In this document: in pieces, positions 26,201 to 39,008 of the stretch
How positions within the stretch are numbered: the stretch's first letter is position 1
How the letters are laid out: each line of letters opens with the position of its first letter
Source: Euwallacea fornicatus
Taxonomy: Eukaryota > Arthropoda > Insecta > Coleoptera > Curculionidae
Reading direction: 5' to 3'
NCBI RefSeq assembly: GCF_040115645.1
Contig: NW_027096028.1
Coordinates: forward strand, 558,001-622,000
DNA: 64,000 bases
Notes under the pieces: model-generated
Told to the model about the DNA's origin: nothing
Database searches by the model: none
What the model saw: only the letters and a program-made list of their open reading frames with translations
Translations under genes and position numbers: made by a program

Positions 26201-29200
26201 TGGAAACTCACGAGATGCCATCATGGTTACTTGTGTCGTCACTATGATCTCATCGAATTGAATAATTTAATTCGTTGATGACGAAATTTGGAGTTCAATT
26301 TCCGAAGTTATCGAGCTTCAAAGTGTGAAAAGTGGCTAAAGTTGTGTGTTTGAGCACATAAAGTACGATTTATCTTGGAAACTCATCGAGATGCCATCAT
26401 GGTTAGTTGTGTCGTCATTATGATCTCATCGAACTGAATAATTTGATTCGTTGTTGACGAAATTTGGAGTTCAATTTCCGAAGTTATCGAGCTTCAAAGT
26501 GTGAAAAGTGGCTAAAGTTGTGTGTTTGAGCACATAATGTACGATTTATGTTGGAAACTCATCGAGATGCCATCATGGTTAGTTGTGTCGTCATTATGAT
26601 CTCATCGAACTGAATAATTTGATTCGTTGTTGACGAAATTTGGAGTTCAATTTCCGAAGTTATCGAGCTTCAAAGTGTGAAAAGTGGCTAAAGTTGTGTG
26701 TTTGAGCACATAATGTACGATTTATGTTGGAAACTCATCGAGATGCCATCATGGTTAGTTGTGTCGTCACTAAGATCTCATCGAATTGAATAATTTGATT
26801 CGTTGTTGACGAAATTTGGAGTTCAATTTCCGAAGTTTCGAGCTTCAAAGTGTGAAAAATGGCGAAAGTTGTGTGTTTGAGCACATAATGTACGATTTAT
26901 GTTGGAAACTCATCGAGATGTCATCATGGTTAGTTGTGTCGTCATTATGATCTCATCGAACTGAATAATTTGATTCGTTGTTGACGAAATTTGGAGTTCA
27001 ATTTCCGAAGTTATCGAGCTTCAAAGTGTGAAAAGTGGCTAAAGTTGTGTGTTTGAGCACATAAAGTACGATTTATCTTGGAAACTCATCGAGATGCCAT
27101 CATGGTTACTTGTGTCGTCACTATGATCTCATCGAATTGAATAATTTGATTCGTTGTTGACGAAATTTGGAGTTCAATTTCCGAAGTTATCGAGCTTCAA
27201 AGTGTGAAAAGTGGCAAAAATTGAGTATTTCACCACATAATGTACGATTTACCTTGGAAACTCATCGAGATGCCATCATGGTTAGTTGTGTCGTCACTAA
27301 GATCTCATCGAACTGAATAATTTGATTCGTTGTTGACGAAATTTGGAGTTCAATTTCCGAAGTTATCGAGCTTCAAAGTGTGAAAAGTGGCTAAAGTTGT
27401 GTGTTTGAGCACATAATGTACGATTTATGTTGGAAACTCATCGAGATGCCATCATGGTTAGTTGTGTCGTCATTATGATCTCATCGAACTGAATAATTTG
27501 ATTCGTTGTTGACGAAATTTGGAGTTCAATTTCCGAAGTTATCGAGCTTCAAAGTGTGAAAAGTGGCTAAAGTTGTGTGTTTGAGCACATAAAGTACGAT
27601 TTATCTTGGAAACTCACGAGATGCCATCATGGTTACTTGTGTCGTCACTATGATCTCATCGAATTGAATAATTTGATTCGTTGTTGACGAAATTTGGAGT
27701 TCAATTTCCGAAGTTATCGAGCTTCAAAGTGTGAAAAGTGGCAAAAGTTGTGTGTTTGAGCACATAAAGTACGATTTATGTTGGAAACTCATCGAGATGC
27801 CATCATGGTTAGTTGTGTCGTCATTATGATCTCATCGAACTGAATAATTTGATTCGTTGTTGACGAAATTTGGAGTTCAATTTCCGAAGTTTCGAGCTTC
27901 AAAGTGTGAAAAGTGGCGAAAGTTGTGTGTTTGAGCACATAAAGTACGATTTATCTTGGAAACTCACGAGATGCCATCATGGTTACTTGTGTCGTCACTA
28001 AGATCTCGTCCAACTGAATAATTTGATTCGTTGTTGACGAAATTTGGAGTTCAATTTCCGAAGTTATCGAGCTTCAAAGTGTGAAAAGTGGCAAAAATTG
28101 AGTATTTCACCACATAATGTACGATTTACCTTGGAAACTCATCGAGATGCCATCATGGTTAGTTGTGTCGTCACTAAGATCTCATCGAACTGAATAATTT
28201 GATTCGTTGTTGACGAAATTTGGAGTTCAATTTCCGAAGTTATCGAGCTTCAAAGTGTGAAAAGTGGCTAAAGTTGTGTGTTTGAGCACATAAAGTACGA
28301 TTTATCTTGGAAACTCATCGAGATGCCATCATGGTTAGTTGTGTCGTCACTAAGATCTCATCGAACTGAATAATTTGATTCGTTGTTGACGAAATTTGGA
28401 GTTCAATTTCCGAAGTTATCGAGCTTCAAAGTGTGAAAAGTGGCTAAAGTTGTGTGTTTGAGCACATAAAGTACGATTTATGTTGGAAACTCATCGAGAT
28501 GCCATCATGGTTAGTTGTGTCGTCATTATGATCTCATCGAACTGAATAATTTGATTCGTTGTTGACGAAATTTGGAGTTCAATTTCCGAAGTTATCGAGC
28601 TTCAAAGTGTGAAAAGTGGCAAAAATTGAGTATTTCACCACATAATGTACGATTTACCTTGGAAACTCATCGAGATGCCATCATGGTTAGTTGTGTCGTC
28701 ACTAAGATCTCATCGAACTGAATAATTTGATTCGTTGTTGACGAAATTTGGAGTTCAATTTCCGAAGTTATCGAGCTTCAAAGTGTGAAAAGTGGCTAAA
28801 GTTGTGTGTTTGAGCACATAAAGTACGATTTATCTTGGAAACTCATCGAGATGCCATCATGGTTAGTTGTGTCGTCACTACGATCTCATCGAATTGATAA
28901 ATTTGATTCGTTGTTGACGAAATTTGGAGTTCAATTTCCGAAGTTTCGAGCTTCAAAGTGTGAAAAGTGGCGAAAGTTGTGTGTTTGAGCACATAAAGTA
29001 CGATTTATCTTGGAAACTCACGAGATGCCATCATGGTTACTTGTGTCGTCACTAAGATCTCGTCCAACTGAATAATTTGATTCGTTGTTGACGAAATTTG
29101 GAGTTCAATTTCCGAAGTTATCGAGCTTCAAAGTGTGAAAAGTGGCAAAAATTGAGTATTTCACCACATAATGTACGATTTACCTTGGAAACTCATCGAG

Positions 29201-30822
29201 ATGCCATCATGGTTAGTTTTGTCGTCACTAAGATCTCATCGAACTGAATAATTTGATTCGTTGTTGACGAAATTTGGAGTTCAATTTCCGAAGTTATCGA
29301 GCTTCAAAGTGTGAAAAGTGGCTAAAGTTGTGTGTTTGAGCACATAAAGTACGATTTATCTTGGAAACTCATCGAGATGCCATCATGGTTAGTTGTGTCG
29401 TCATTATGATCTCATCGAACTGAATAATTTGATTCGTTGTTGACGAAATTTGGAGTTCAATTTCCGAAGTTATCGAGCTTCAAAGTGTGAAAAGTGGCAA
29501 AAGTTGTGTGTTTGAGCACATAAAGTACGATTTACCTTGGAAACTCACGAGATGCCATCATGGTTACTTGTGTCGTCACTATGATCTCATCGAATTGAAT
29601 AATTTGAGTCGTTGTTGACGAAATTTGGAGTTCAATTTCCGAAGTTATCGAGCTTCAAAGTGTGAAAAGTGGCAAAAGTTGTGTGTTTGAGCACATAAAG
29701 TACGATTTACCTTGGAAACTCACGAGATGCCATCATGGTTACTTGTGTCGTCACTATGATCTCATCGAATTGAATAATTTGATTCGTTGTTGACGAAATT
29801 TGGAGTTCAATTTCCGAAGTTATCGAGCTTCAAAGTGTGAAAAGTGGCAAAAATTGAGTATTTCACCACATAATGTACGATTTACCTTGGAAACTCATCG
29901 AGATGCCATCATGGTTAGTTGTGTCGTCACTAAGATCTCATCGAACTGAATAATTTGATTCGTTGTTGACGAAATTTGGAGTTCAATTTCCGAAGTTATC
30001 GAGCTTCAAAGTGTGAAAAGTGGCGAAAGTTGTGTGTTTGAGCACATAAAGTACGATTTACCTTGGAAACTCATCGAGATGCCATCATGGTTAGTTGTGT
30101 CGTCACTAAGATCTCATCGAACTGAATAATTTGATTCGTTGTTGACGAAATTTGGAGTTCAATTTCCGAAGTTATCGAGCTTCAAAGTGTGAAAAGTGGC
30201 GAAAGTTGTGTGTTTGAGCACATAAAGTACGATTTACCTTGGAAACTCACGAGATGCCATCATGGTTACTTGTGTCGTCACTATGATCTCATCGAATTGA
30301 ATAATTTGATTCGTTGTTGACGAAATTTGGAGTTCAATTTCCGAAGTTATCGAGCTTCAAAGTGTGAAAAGTGGCAATAATTGAGTATTTCACCACATAA
30401 TGTACGATTTACCTTGGAAACTCATCGAGATGCCATCATGGTTAGTTGTGTCGTCACTAAGATCTCATCGAACTGAATAATTTGATTCGTTGTTGACGAA
30501 ATTTGGAGTTCAATTTCCGAAGTTATCGAGCTTCAAAGTGTGAAAAGTGGCAAAAATTGAGTATTTCACCACATAATGTACTATTTACCTTGGAAACTCA
30601 TCGAGATGCCATCATGGTTAGTTGTGTCGTCATTATGATCTCATCGAACTGAATAATTTGATTCGTTGTTGACGAAATTTGGAGTTCAATTTCCGAAGTT
30701 ATCGAGCTTCAAAGTGTGAAAAGTGGCTAAAGTTGTGTGTTTGAGCACATAAAGTACGATTTATCTTGGAAACTCATCGAGATGCCATCATGGTTAGTTG
30801 TGTCGTCATTATGATCTCATCG
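23210..30822 (+). repeat. Mixed satellite region with T9-deleted monomers
   Basis: Monomers with the single-base deletion ACTCACGAG are concentrated here and up to 33.4 kb (for example 23219, 23570, 25506, 26034, 26210, 27610, 27965, 29020, 29548, 29722, 30248), usually followed by C at site 29 (GGTTACTTG). Site 41/44 often shows the third state CTATG, a recombinant between CTAAG and TTATG. B monomers are interspersed. A 60-codon open frame at 28806-28988 is a by-product of one monomer with GATAAATTT and GTTTCGAG. No non-satellite DNA seen. Confidence 0.8.
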
Positions 30823-32872
30823 AACTGAATAATTTGATTCGTTGTTGACGAAATTTGGAGTTCAATTTCCGAAGTTATCGAGCTTCAAAGTGTGAAAAGT
30901 GGCAAAAATTGAGTATTTCACCACATAATGTACTATTTACCTTGGAAACTCATCGAGATGCCATCATGGTTAGTTGTGTCGTCATTATGATCTCATCGAA
31001 CTGAATAATTTGATTCGTTGTTGACGAAATTTGGAGTTCAATTTCCGAAGTTATCGAGCTTCAAAGTGTGAAAAGTGGCTAAAGTTGTGTGTTTGAGCAC
31101 ATAAAGTACGATTTATCTTGGAAACTCATCGAGATGCCATCATGGTTAGTTGTGTCGTCATTATGATCTCATCGAACTGAATAATTTGATTCGTTGTTGA
31201 CGAAATTTGGAGTTCAATTTCCGAAGTTATCGAGCTTCAAAGTGTGAAAAGTGGCAAAAGTTGTGTGTTTGAGCACATAAAGTACGATTTATCTTGGAAA
31301 CTCACGAGATGCCATCATGGTTACTTGTGTCGTTACTAAGATCTCGTCCAACTGAATAATTTGATTCGTTGTTGACGAAATTTGGAGTTCAATTTCCGAA
31401 GTTATCGAGCTTCAAAGTGTGAAAAGTGGCGAAAGTTGTGTGTTTGAGCACATAAAGTACGATTTATCTTGGAAACTCACGAGATGCCATCATGGTTACT
31501 TGTGTCGTTACTAAGATCTCGTCCAACTGAATAATTTGATTCGTTGTTGACGAAATTTGGAGTTCAATTTCCGAAGTTATCGAGCTTCAAAGTGTGAAAA
31601 GTGGCGAAAGTTGTGTGTTTGAGCACATAAAGTACGATTTACCTTGGAAACTCACGAGATGCCATCATGGTTACTTGTGTCGTCATTATGATCTCATCGA
31701 ACTGAATAATTTGATTCGTTGTTGACGAAATTTGGAGTTCAATTTCCGAAGTTATCGAGCTTCAAAGTGTGAAAAGTGGCAAAAATTGAGTATTTCACCA
31801 CATAATGTACGATTTACCTTGGAAACTCATCGAGATGCCATCATGGTTAGTTGTGTCGTTATTATGATCTCATCGAACTGAATAATTTGATTCGTTGTTG
31901 ACGAAATTTGGAGTTCAATTTCCGAAGTTATCGAGCTTCAAAGTGTGAAAAGTGGCAAAAGTTGTGTGTTTGAGCACATAAAGTACGATTTATCTTGGAA
32001 ACTCATCGAGATGCCATCATGGTTAGTTGTGTCGTCATTATGATCTCATCGAACTGAATAATTTGATTCGTTGTTGACGAAATTTGGAGTTCAATTTCCG
32101 AAGTTATCGAGCTTCAAAGTGTGAAAAGTGGCAAAAGTTGTGTGTTTGAGCACATAAAGTACGATTTATCTTGGAAACTCATCGAGATGCCATCATGGTT
32201 ACTTGTGTCGTCACTATGATCTCATCGAACTGAATAATTTGATTCGTTGTTGACGAAATTTGGAGTTCAATTTCCGAAGTTATCGAGCTTCAAAGTGTGA
32301 AAAGTGGCAAAAGTTGTGTGTTTGAGCACATAAAGTACGATTTATCTTGGAAACTCATCGAGATGCCATCATGGTTACTTGTGTCGTCACTAAGATCTCG
32401 TCCAACTGAATAATTTGATTCGTTGTTGACGAAATTTGGAGTTCAATTTCCGAAGTTATCGAGCTTCAAAGTGTGAAAAGTGGCAAAAATTGAGTATTTC
32501 ACCACATAATGTACTATTTACCTTGGAAACTCATCGAGATGCCATCATGGTTAGTTGTGTCGTCATTATGATCTCATCGAACTGAATAATTTGATTCGTT
32601 GTTGACGAAATTTGGAGTTCAATTTCCGAAGTTATCGAGCTTCAAAGTGTGAAAAGTGGCTAAAGTTGTGTGTTTGAGCACATAAAGTACGATTTATCTT
32701 GGAAACTCATCGAGATGCCATCATGGTTAGTTGTGTCGTCATTATGATCTCATCGAACTGAATAATTTGATTCGTTGTTGACGAAATTTGGAGTTCAATT
32801 TCCGAAGTTATCGAGCTTCAAAGTGTGAAAAGTGGCAAAAGTTGTGTGTTTGAGCACATAAAGTACGATTTA
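30823..32872 (+). repeat. 1581-bp shift duplication
   Basis: 30823-31291 matches 32404-32872 at shift 1581 (nine monomers minus three). The shared private base is TACTATTT instead of TACGATTT in a B monomer (30933 and 32514; also 30581, two monomers upstream of the first). Boundaries are the CATCG/CGTCC difference on the left and ATCTTG/ACCTTG on the right. Confidence 0.8.
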
Positions 32873-34213
32873 CCTTGGAAACTCACGAGATGCCATCATG
32901 GTTACTTGTGTCGTCACTATGATCTCATCGAATTGAATAATTTGATTCGTTGTTGACGAAATTTGGAGTTCAATTTCCGAAGTTATCGAGCTTCAAAGTG
33001 TGAAAAGTGGCAAAAGTTGTGTGTTTGAGCACATAAAGTACGATTTATCTTGGAAACTCACGAGATGCCATCATGGTTACTTGTGTCGTTACTAAGATCT
33101 CGTCCAACTGAATAATTTGATTCGTTGTTGACGAAATTTGGAGTTCAATTTCCGAAGTTATCGAGCTTCAAAGTGTGAAAAGTGGCGAAAGTTGTGTGTT
33201 TGAGCACATAAAGTACGATTTATCTTGGAAACTCACGAGATGCCATCATGGTTACTTGTGTCGTTACTAAGATCTCGTCCAACTGAATAATTTGATTCGT
33301 TGTTGACGAAATTTGGAGTTCAATTTCCGAAGTTATCGAGCTTCAAAGTGTGAAAAGTGGCGAAAGTTGTGTGTTTGAGCACATAAAGTACGATTTACCT
33401 TGGAAACTCACGAGATGCCATCATGGTTACTTGTGTCGTCATTATGATCTCATCGAACTGAATAATTTGATTCGTTGTTGACGAAATTTGGAGTTCAATT
33501 TCCGAAGTTATCGAGCTTCAAAGTGTGAAAAGTGGCAAAAATTGAGTATTTCACCACATAATGTACGATTTACCTTGGAAACTCATCGAGATGCCATCAT
33601 GGTTAGTTGTGTCGTTATTATGATCTCATCGAACTGAATAATTTGATTCGTTGTTGACGAAATTTGGAGTTCAATTTCCGAAGTTATCGAGCTTCAAAGT
33701 GTGAAAAGTGGCAAAAGTTGTGTGTTTGAGCACATAAAGTACGATTTATCTTGGAAACTCATCGAGATGCCATCATGGTTAGTTGTGTCGTCATTATGAT
33801 CTCATCGAACTGAATAATTTGATTCGTTGTTGACGAAATTTGGAGTTCAATTTCCGAAGTTATCGAGCTTCAAAGTGTGAAAAGTGGCAAAAGTTGTGTG
33901 TTTGAGCACATAAAGTACGATTTATCTTGGAAACTCATCGAGATGCCATCATGGTTACTTGTGTCGTCACTATGATCTCATCGAACTGAATAATTTGATT
34001 CGTTGTTGACGAAATTTGGAGTTCAATTTCCGAAGTTATCGAGCTTCAAAGTGTGAAAAGTGGCAAAAGTTGTGTGTTTGAGCACATAAAGTACGATTTA
34101 TCTTGGAAACTCATCGAGATGCCATCATGGTTACTTGTGTCGTCACTAAGATCTCGTCCAACTGAATAATTTGATTCGTTGTTGACGAAATTTGGAGTTC
34201 AATTTCCGAAGTT
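31178..34213 (+). repeat. 1756-bp shift (ten-monomer) duplication
   Basis: 31178-32457 matches 32934-34213 at shift 1756. The rare GTCGTTACTAAG occurs at 31331/33087 and 31506/33262, and GTCGTTATTATG at 31857/33613. The match ends where the second copy has the A109 deletion (34214). It overlaps the 1581-bp duplication, so at least two successive rearrangements are recorded here. Confidence 0.87.
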
Positions 34214-35962
34214 TCGAGCTTCAAAGTGTGAAAAGTGGCAAAAGTTGTGTGTTTGAGCACATAAAGTACGATTTATGTTGGAAACTCATCGAGATGCCAT
34301 CATGGTTAGTTGTGTCGTCATTATGATCTCATCGAACTGAATAATTTGATTCGTTGTTGACGAAATTTGGAGTTCAATTTCCGAAGTTTCGAGCTTCAAA
34401 GTGTGAAAAGTGGCAAAAGTTGTGTGTTTGAGCACATAAAGTACGATTTATCTTGGAAACTCATCGAGATGCCATCATGGTTATTTGTGTCGTCATTATG
34501 ATCTCATCGAACTGAATAATTTGATTCGTTGTTGACGAAATTTGGAGTTCAATTTCCGAAGTTATCGAGCTTCAAAGTGTGAAAAGTGGCAAAAGTTGTG
34601 TGTTTGAGCACATAAAGTACGATTTATGTTGGAAACTCATCGAGATGCCATCATGGTTAGTTGTGTCGTCACTAAGATCTCATCGAATTGATAAATTTGA
34701 TTCGTTGTTGACAAAATTTGGAGTTCAATTTCCGAAGTTTCGAGCTTCAAAGTGTGAAAAGTGGCGAAAGTTGTGTGTTTGAGCACATAAAGTACGATTT
34801 ATCTTGGAAACTCATCGAGATGCCATCATGGTTAGTTGTGTCGTCATTATGATCTCATCGAACTGAATAATTTGATTCGTTGTTGACGAAATTTGGAGTT
34901 CAATTTCCGAAGTTATCGAGCTTCAAAGTGTGAAAAGTGGCAAAAGTTGTGTGTTTGAGCACATAAAGTACGATTTACCTTGGAAACTCATCGAGATGCC
35001 ATCATGGTTATTTGTGTCGTCATTATGATCTCATCGAACTGAATAATTTGATTCGTTGTTTACGAAATTTGGAGTTCAATTTCCGAAGTTTCGAGCTTCA
35101 AAGTGTGAAAAGTGGCAAAAGTTGTGTGTTTGAGCACATAAAGTACGATTTATCTTGGAAACTCATCGAGATGCCATCATGGTTAGTTGTGTCGTCACTA
35201 AGATCTCATCGAATTGATTAATTTGATTCGTTGTTGACGAAATTTGGAGTTCAATTTCCGAAGTTTCGAGCTTCAAAGTGTGAAAAGTGGCGAAAGTTGT
35301 GTGTTTGAGCACATAAAGTACGATTTACCTTGGAAACTCATCGAGATGCCATCATGGTTAGTTGTGTCGTCACTAAGATCTCATCGAATTGATAAATTTG
35401 ATTCGTTGTTGACAAAATTTGGAGTTCAATTTCCGAAGTTTCGAGCTTCAAAGTGTGAAAAGTGGCAAAAGTTGTGTGTTTGAGCACATAAAGTACGATT
35501 TATCTTGGAAACTCATCGAGATGCCATCATGGTTAGTTGTGTCGTCACTAAGATCTCATCGAATTGATAAATTTGATTCGTTGTTGACAAAATTTGGAGT
35601 TCAATTTCCGAAGTTTCGAGCTTCAAAGTGTGAAAAGTGGCAAAAGTTGTGTGTTTGAGCACATAAAGTACGATTTATCTTGGAAACTCACGAGATGCCA
35701 TCATGGTTACTTGTGTCGTCACTAAGATCTCGTCCAACTGAATAATTTGATTCGTTGTTGATGAAATTTGGAGTTCAATTTCCGAAGTTATCGAGCTTCA
35801 AAGTGTGAAAAGTGGCAAAAGTTGTGTCTTTGAGCACATAAAGTACGATTTATCTTGGAAACTCATCGAGATGCCATCATGGTTAGTTGTGTCGTCATTA
35901 TGATCTCATCGAACTGAATAATTTGATTCGTTGTTGACGAAATTTGGAGTTCAATTTCCGAA
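34214..35962 (+). repeat. Start of the A109-deleted, GATAAATTT-rich domain
   Basis: From here to the right end, monomers with GTTTCGAG (175 bp) become common and the allele pair GATAAATTT plus GACAAAATTT first becomes frequent. This pair removes an in-frame stop, so 67-79 codon open frames appear (for example 34579-34782, 35244-35483, 35419-35658). All are the same monomer translated in one frame and end at the TGA of GTTTGAGCAC. They are not treated as genes. Confidence 0.85.
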
Positions 35963-38900
35963 GTTTCGAGCTTCAAAGTGTGAAAAGTGGCGAAAGTTGT
36001 GTGTTTGAGCACATAAAGTACGATTTACCTTGGAAACTCATCGAGATGCCATCATGGTTAGTTGTGTCGTCACTAAGATCTCATCGAATTGATTAATTTG
36101 ATTCGTTGTTGACGAAATTTGGAGTTCAATTTCCGAAGTTATCGAGCTTCAAAGTGTGAAAAGTGGCAAAAGTTGTGTGTTTGAGCACATAAAGTACGAT
36201 TTATCTTGGAAACTCATCGAGATGCCATCATGGTTAGTTGTGTCGTCATTATGATCTCATCGAACTGAATAATTTGATTCGTTGTTGACGAAATTTGGAG
36301 TTCAATTTCCGAAGTTTCGAGCTTCAAAGTGTGAAAAGTGGCGAAAGTTGTGTGTTTGAGCACATAAAGTACGATTTACCTTGGAAACTCATCGAGATGC
36401 CATCATGGTTAGTTGTGTCGTCATTATGATCTCATCGAACTGAATAATTTGATTCGTTGTTGACGAAATTTGGAGTTCAATTTCCGAAGTTATCGAGCTT
36501 CAAAGTGTGAAAAGTGGCAAAATTTGTGTGTTTGAGCACATAAAGTACGATTTATCTTGGAAACTCATCGAGATGCCATCATGGTTAGTTGTGTCGTCAT
36601 TATGATCTCATCGAACTGAATAATTTGATTCGTTGTTAACGAAATTTGGAGTTCAATTTCCGAAGTTTCGAGCTTCAAAGTGTGAAAAGTGGCAAAAGTT
36701 GTGTGTTTGAGCACATAAAGTACGATTTACCTTGGAAACTCATCGAGATGCCATCATGGTTAGTTGTGTCCTCACTAAGATCTCATCGAATTGATTAATT
36801 TGATTCGTTGTTGACGAAATTTGGAGTTCAATTTCCGAAGTTATCGAGCTTCAAAGTGTGAAAAGTGGCAAAAGTTGTGTGTTTGAGCACATAAAGTACG
36901 ATTTATCTTGGAAACTCATCGAGATGCCATCATGGTTAGTTGTGTCGTCACTAAGATCTCATCGAATTGATTAATTTGACTCGTTGTTGACAAAATTTGG
37001 AGTTCAATTTCCGAAGTTTCGAGCTTCAAAGTGTGAAAAGTGGCAAAAGTTGTGTGTTTGAGCACATAAAGTACGATTTATCTTGGAAACTCATCGAGAT
37101 GCCATCATGGTTAGTTGTGTCGTCACTAAGATCTCATCGAATTGATTAATTTGACTCGTTGTTGACAAAATTTGGAGTTCAATTTCCGAAGTTTCGAGCT
37201 TCAAAGTGTGAAAAGTGGCAAAAGTTGTGTGTTTGAGCACATAAAGTACGATTTATCTTGGAAACTCACGAGATGCCATCATGGTTACTTGTGTCGTCAC
37301 TAAGATCTCGTCCAACTGAATAATTTGATTCGTTGTTGATGAAATTTGGAGTTCAATTTCCGAAGTTATCGAGCTTCAAAGTGTGAAAAGTGGCAAAAGT
37401 TGTGTCTTTGAGCACATAAAGTACGATTTATCTTGGAAACTCATCGAGATGCCATCATGGTTAGTTGTGTCGTCATTATGATCTCATCGAACTGAATAAT
37501 TTGATTCGTTGTTGACGAAATTTGGAGTTCAATTTCCGAAGTTTCGAGCTTCAAAGTGTGAAAAGTGGCAAAAGTTGTGTGTTTGAGCACATAAAGTACG
37601 ATTTATCTTGGAAACTCATCGAGATGCCATCATGGTTATTTGTGTCGTCATTATGATCTCATCGAACTGAATAATTTGATTCGTTTTTGACGAAATTTGG
37701 AGTTCAATTTCCGATGTTTCGAGCTTCAAAGTGTGAAAAGTGGCGAAAGTTGTGTGTTTGAGCACATAAAGTACGATTTACCTTGGAAACTCATCGAGAT
37801 GCCATCATGGTTAGTTGTGTCGTCACTAAGATCTCATCGAATTGATTAATTTGATTCGTTGTTGACGAAATTTGGAGTTCAATTTCCGAAGTTATCGAGC
37901 TTCAAAGTGTGAAAAGTGGCAAAAGTTGTGTTTTTGAGCACATAAAGTACGATTTATCTTGGAAACTCATCGAGATGCCATCATGGTTAGTTGTGTCGTC
38001 ATTATGATCTCATCGAACTGAATAATTTGATTCGTTGTTGACGAAATTTGGAGTTCAATTTCCGAAGTTTCGAGCTTCAAAGTGTGAAAAGTGGCGAAAG
38101 TTGTGTGTTTGAGCACATAAAGTACGATTTACCTTGGAAACTCATCGAGATGCCATCATGGTTAGTTGTGTCGTCATTATGATCTCATCGAACTGAATAA
38201 TTTGATTCGTTGTTGACGAAATTTGGAGTTCAATTTCCGAAGTTATCGAGCTTCAAAGTGTGAAAAGTGGCAAAATTTGTGTGTTTGAGCACATAAAGTA
38301 CGATTTATCTTGGAAACTCATCGAGATGCCATCATGGTTAGTTGTGTCGTCATTATGATCTCATCGAACTGAATAATTTGATTCGTTGTTAACGAAATTT
38401 GGAGTTCAATTTCCGAAGTTTCGAGCTTCAAAGTGTGAAAAGTGGCAAAAGTTGTGTGTTTGAGCACATAAAGTACGATTTACCTTGGAAACTCATCGAG
38501 ATGCCATCATGGTTAGTTGTGTCCTCACTAAGATCTCATCGAATTGATTAATTTGATTCGTTGTTGACGAAATTTGGAGTTCAATTTCCGAAGTTATCGA
38601 GCTTCAAAGTGTGAAAAGTGGCAAAAGTTGTGTGTTTGAGCACATAAAGTACGATTTATCTTGGAAACTCATCGAGATGCCATCATGGTTAGTTGTGTCG
38701 TCACTAAGATCTCATCGAATTGATTAATTTGACTCGTTGTTGACAAAATTTGGAGTTCAATTTCCGAAGTTTCGAGCTTCAAAGTGTGAAAAGTGGCAAA
38801 AGTTGTGTGTTTGAGCACATAAAGTACGATTTATCTTGGAAACTCATCGAGATGCCATCATGGTTAGTTGTGTCGTCACTAAGATCTCATCGAATTGATT

Positions 38901-39008
38901 AATTTGACTCGTTGTTGACAAAATTTGGAGTTCAATTTCCGAAGTTTCGAGCTTCAAAGTGTGAAAAGTGGCAAAAGTTGTGTGTTTGAGCACATAAAGT
39001 ACGATTTA
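35963..39008 (+). repeat. 1753-bp shift (ten-monomer) duplication
   Basis: 35963-37255 matches 37716-39008 at shift 1753. Shared rare bases: CAAAATTTGTG at 36518/38271, GTTAAC at 36635/38388, GTCCTCAC at 36770/38523 and GACTCG at 36978/38731 and 37153/38906. One difference noticed: the second copy has GTGTTTTTGAG near 37931. The left limit is CCGATG versus CCGAAG at 37715/35962. Confidence 0.88.

Larger units (their letters stand above)
18740..33570 (+). repeat. Domain containing subtype-B monomers
   Basis: About 29 monomers here carry a linked block of six substitutions over positions 140-161 (TTGAGTATTT / CACCAC / AATG). They are interspersed with the ordinary type, never in an unbroken run: B motifs start at 18781, 19484, 19836, 20188, 20540, 21068 and so on to 33542. 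Many B monomers of the left part are followed by CATGGAG instead of CATCGAG. Apart from the copy at the left edge of the window I saw none elsewhere. The block moves as a unit, so it is an old haplotype spread by HOR duplication rather than repeated mutation. Confidence 0.88.
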
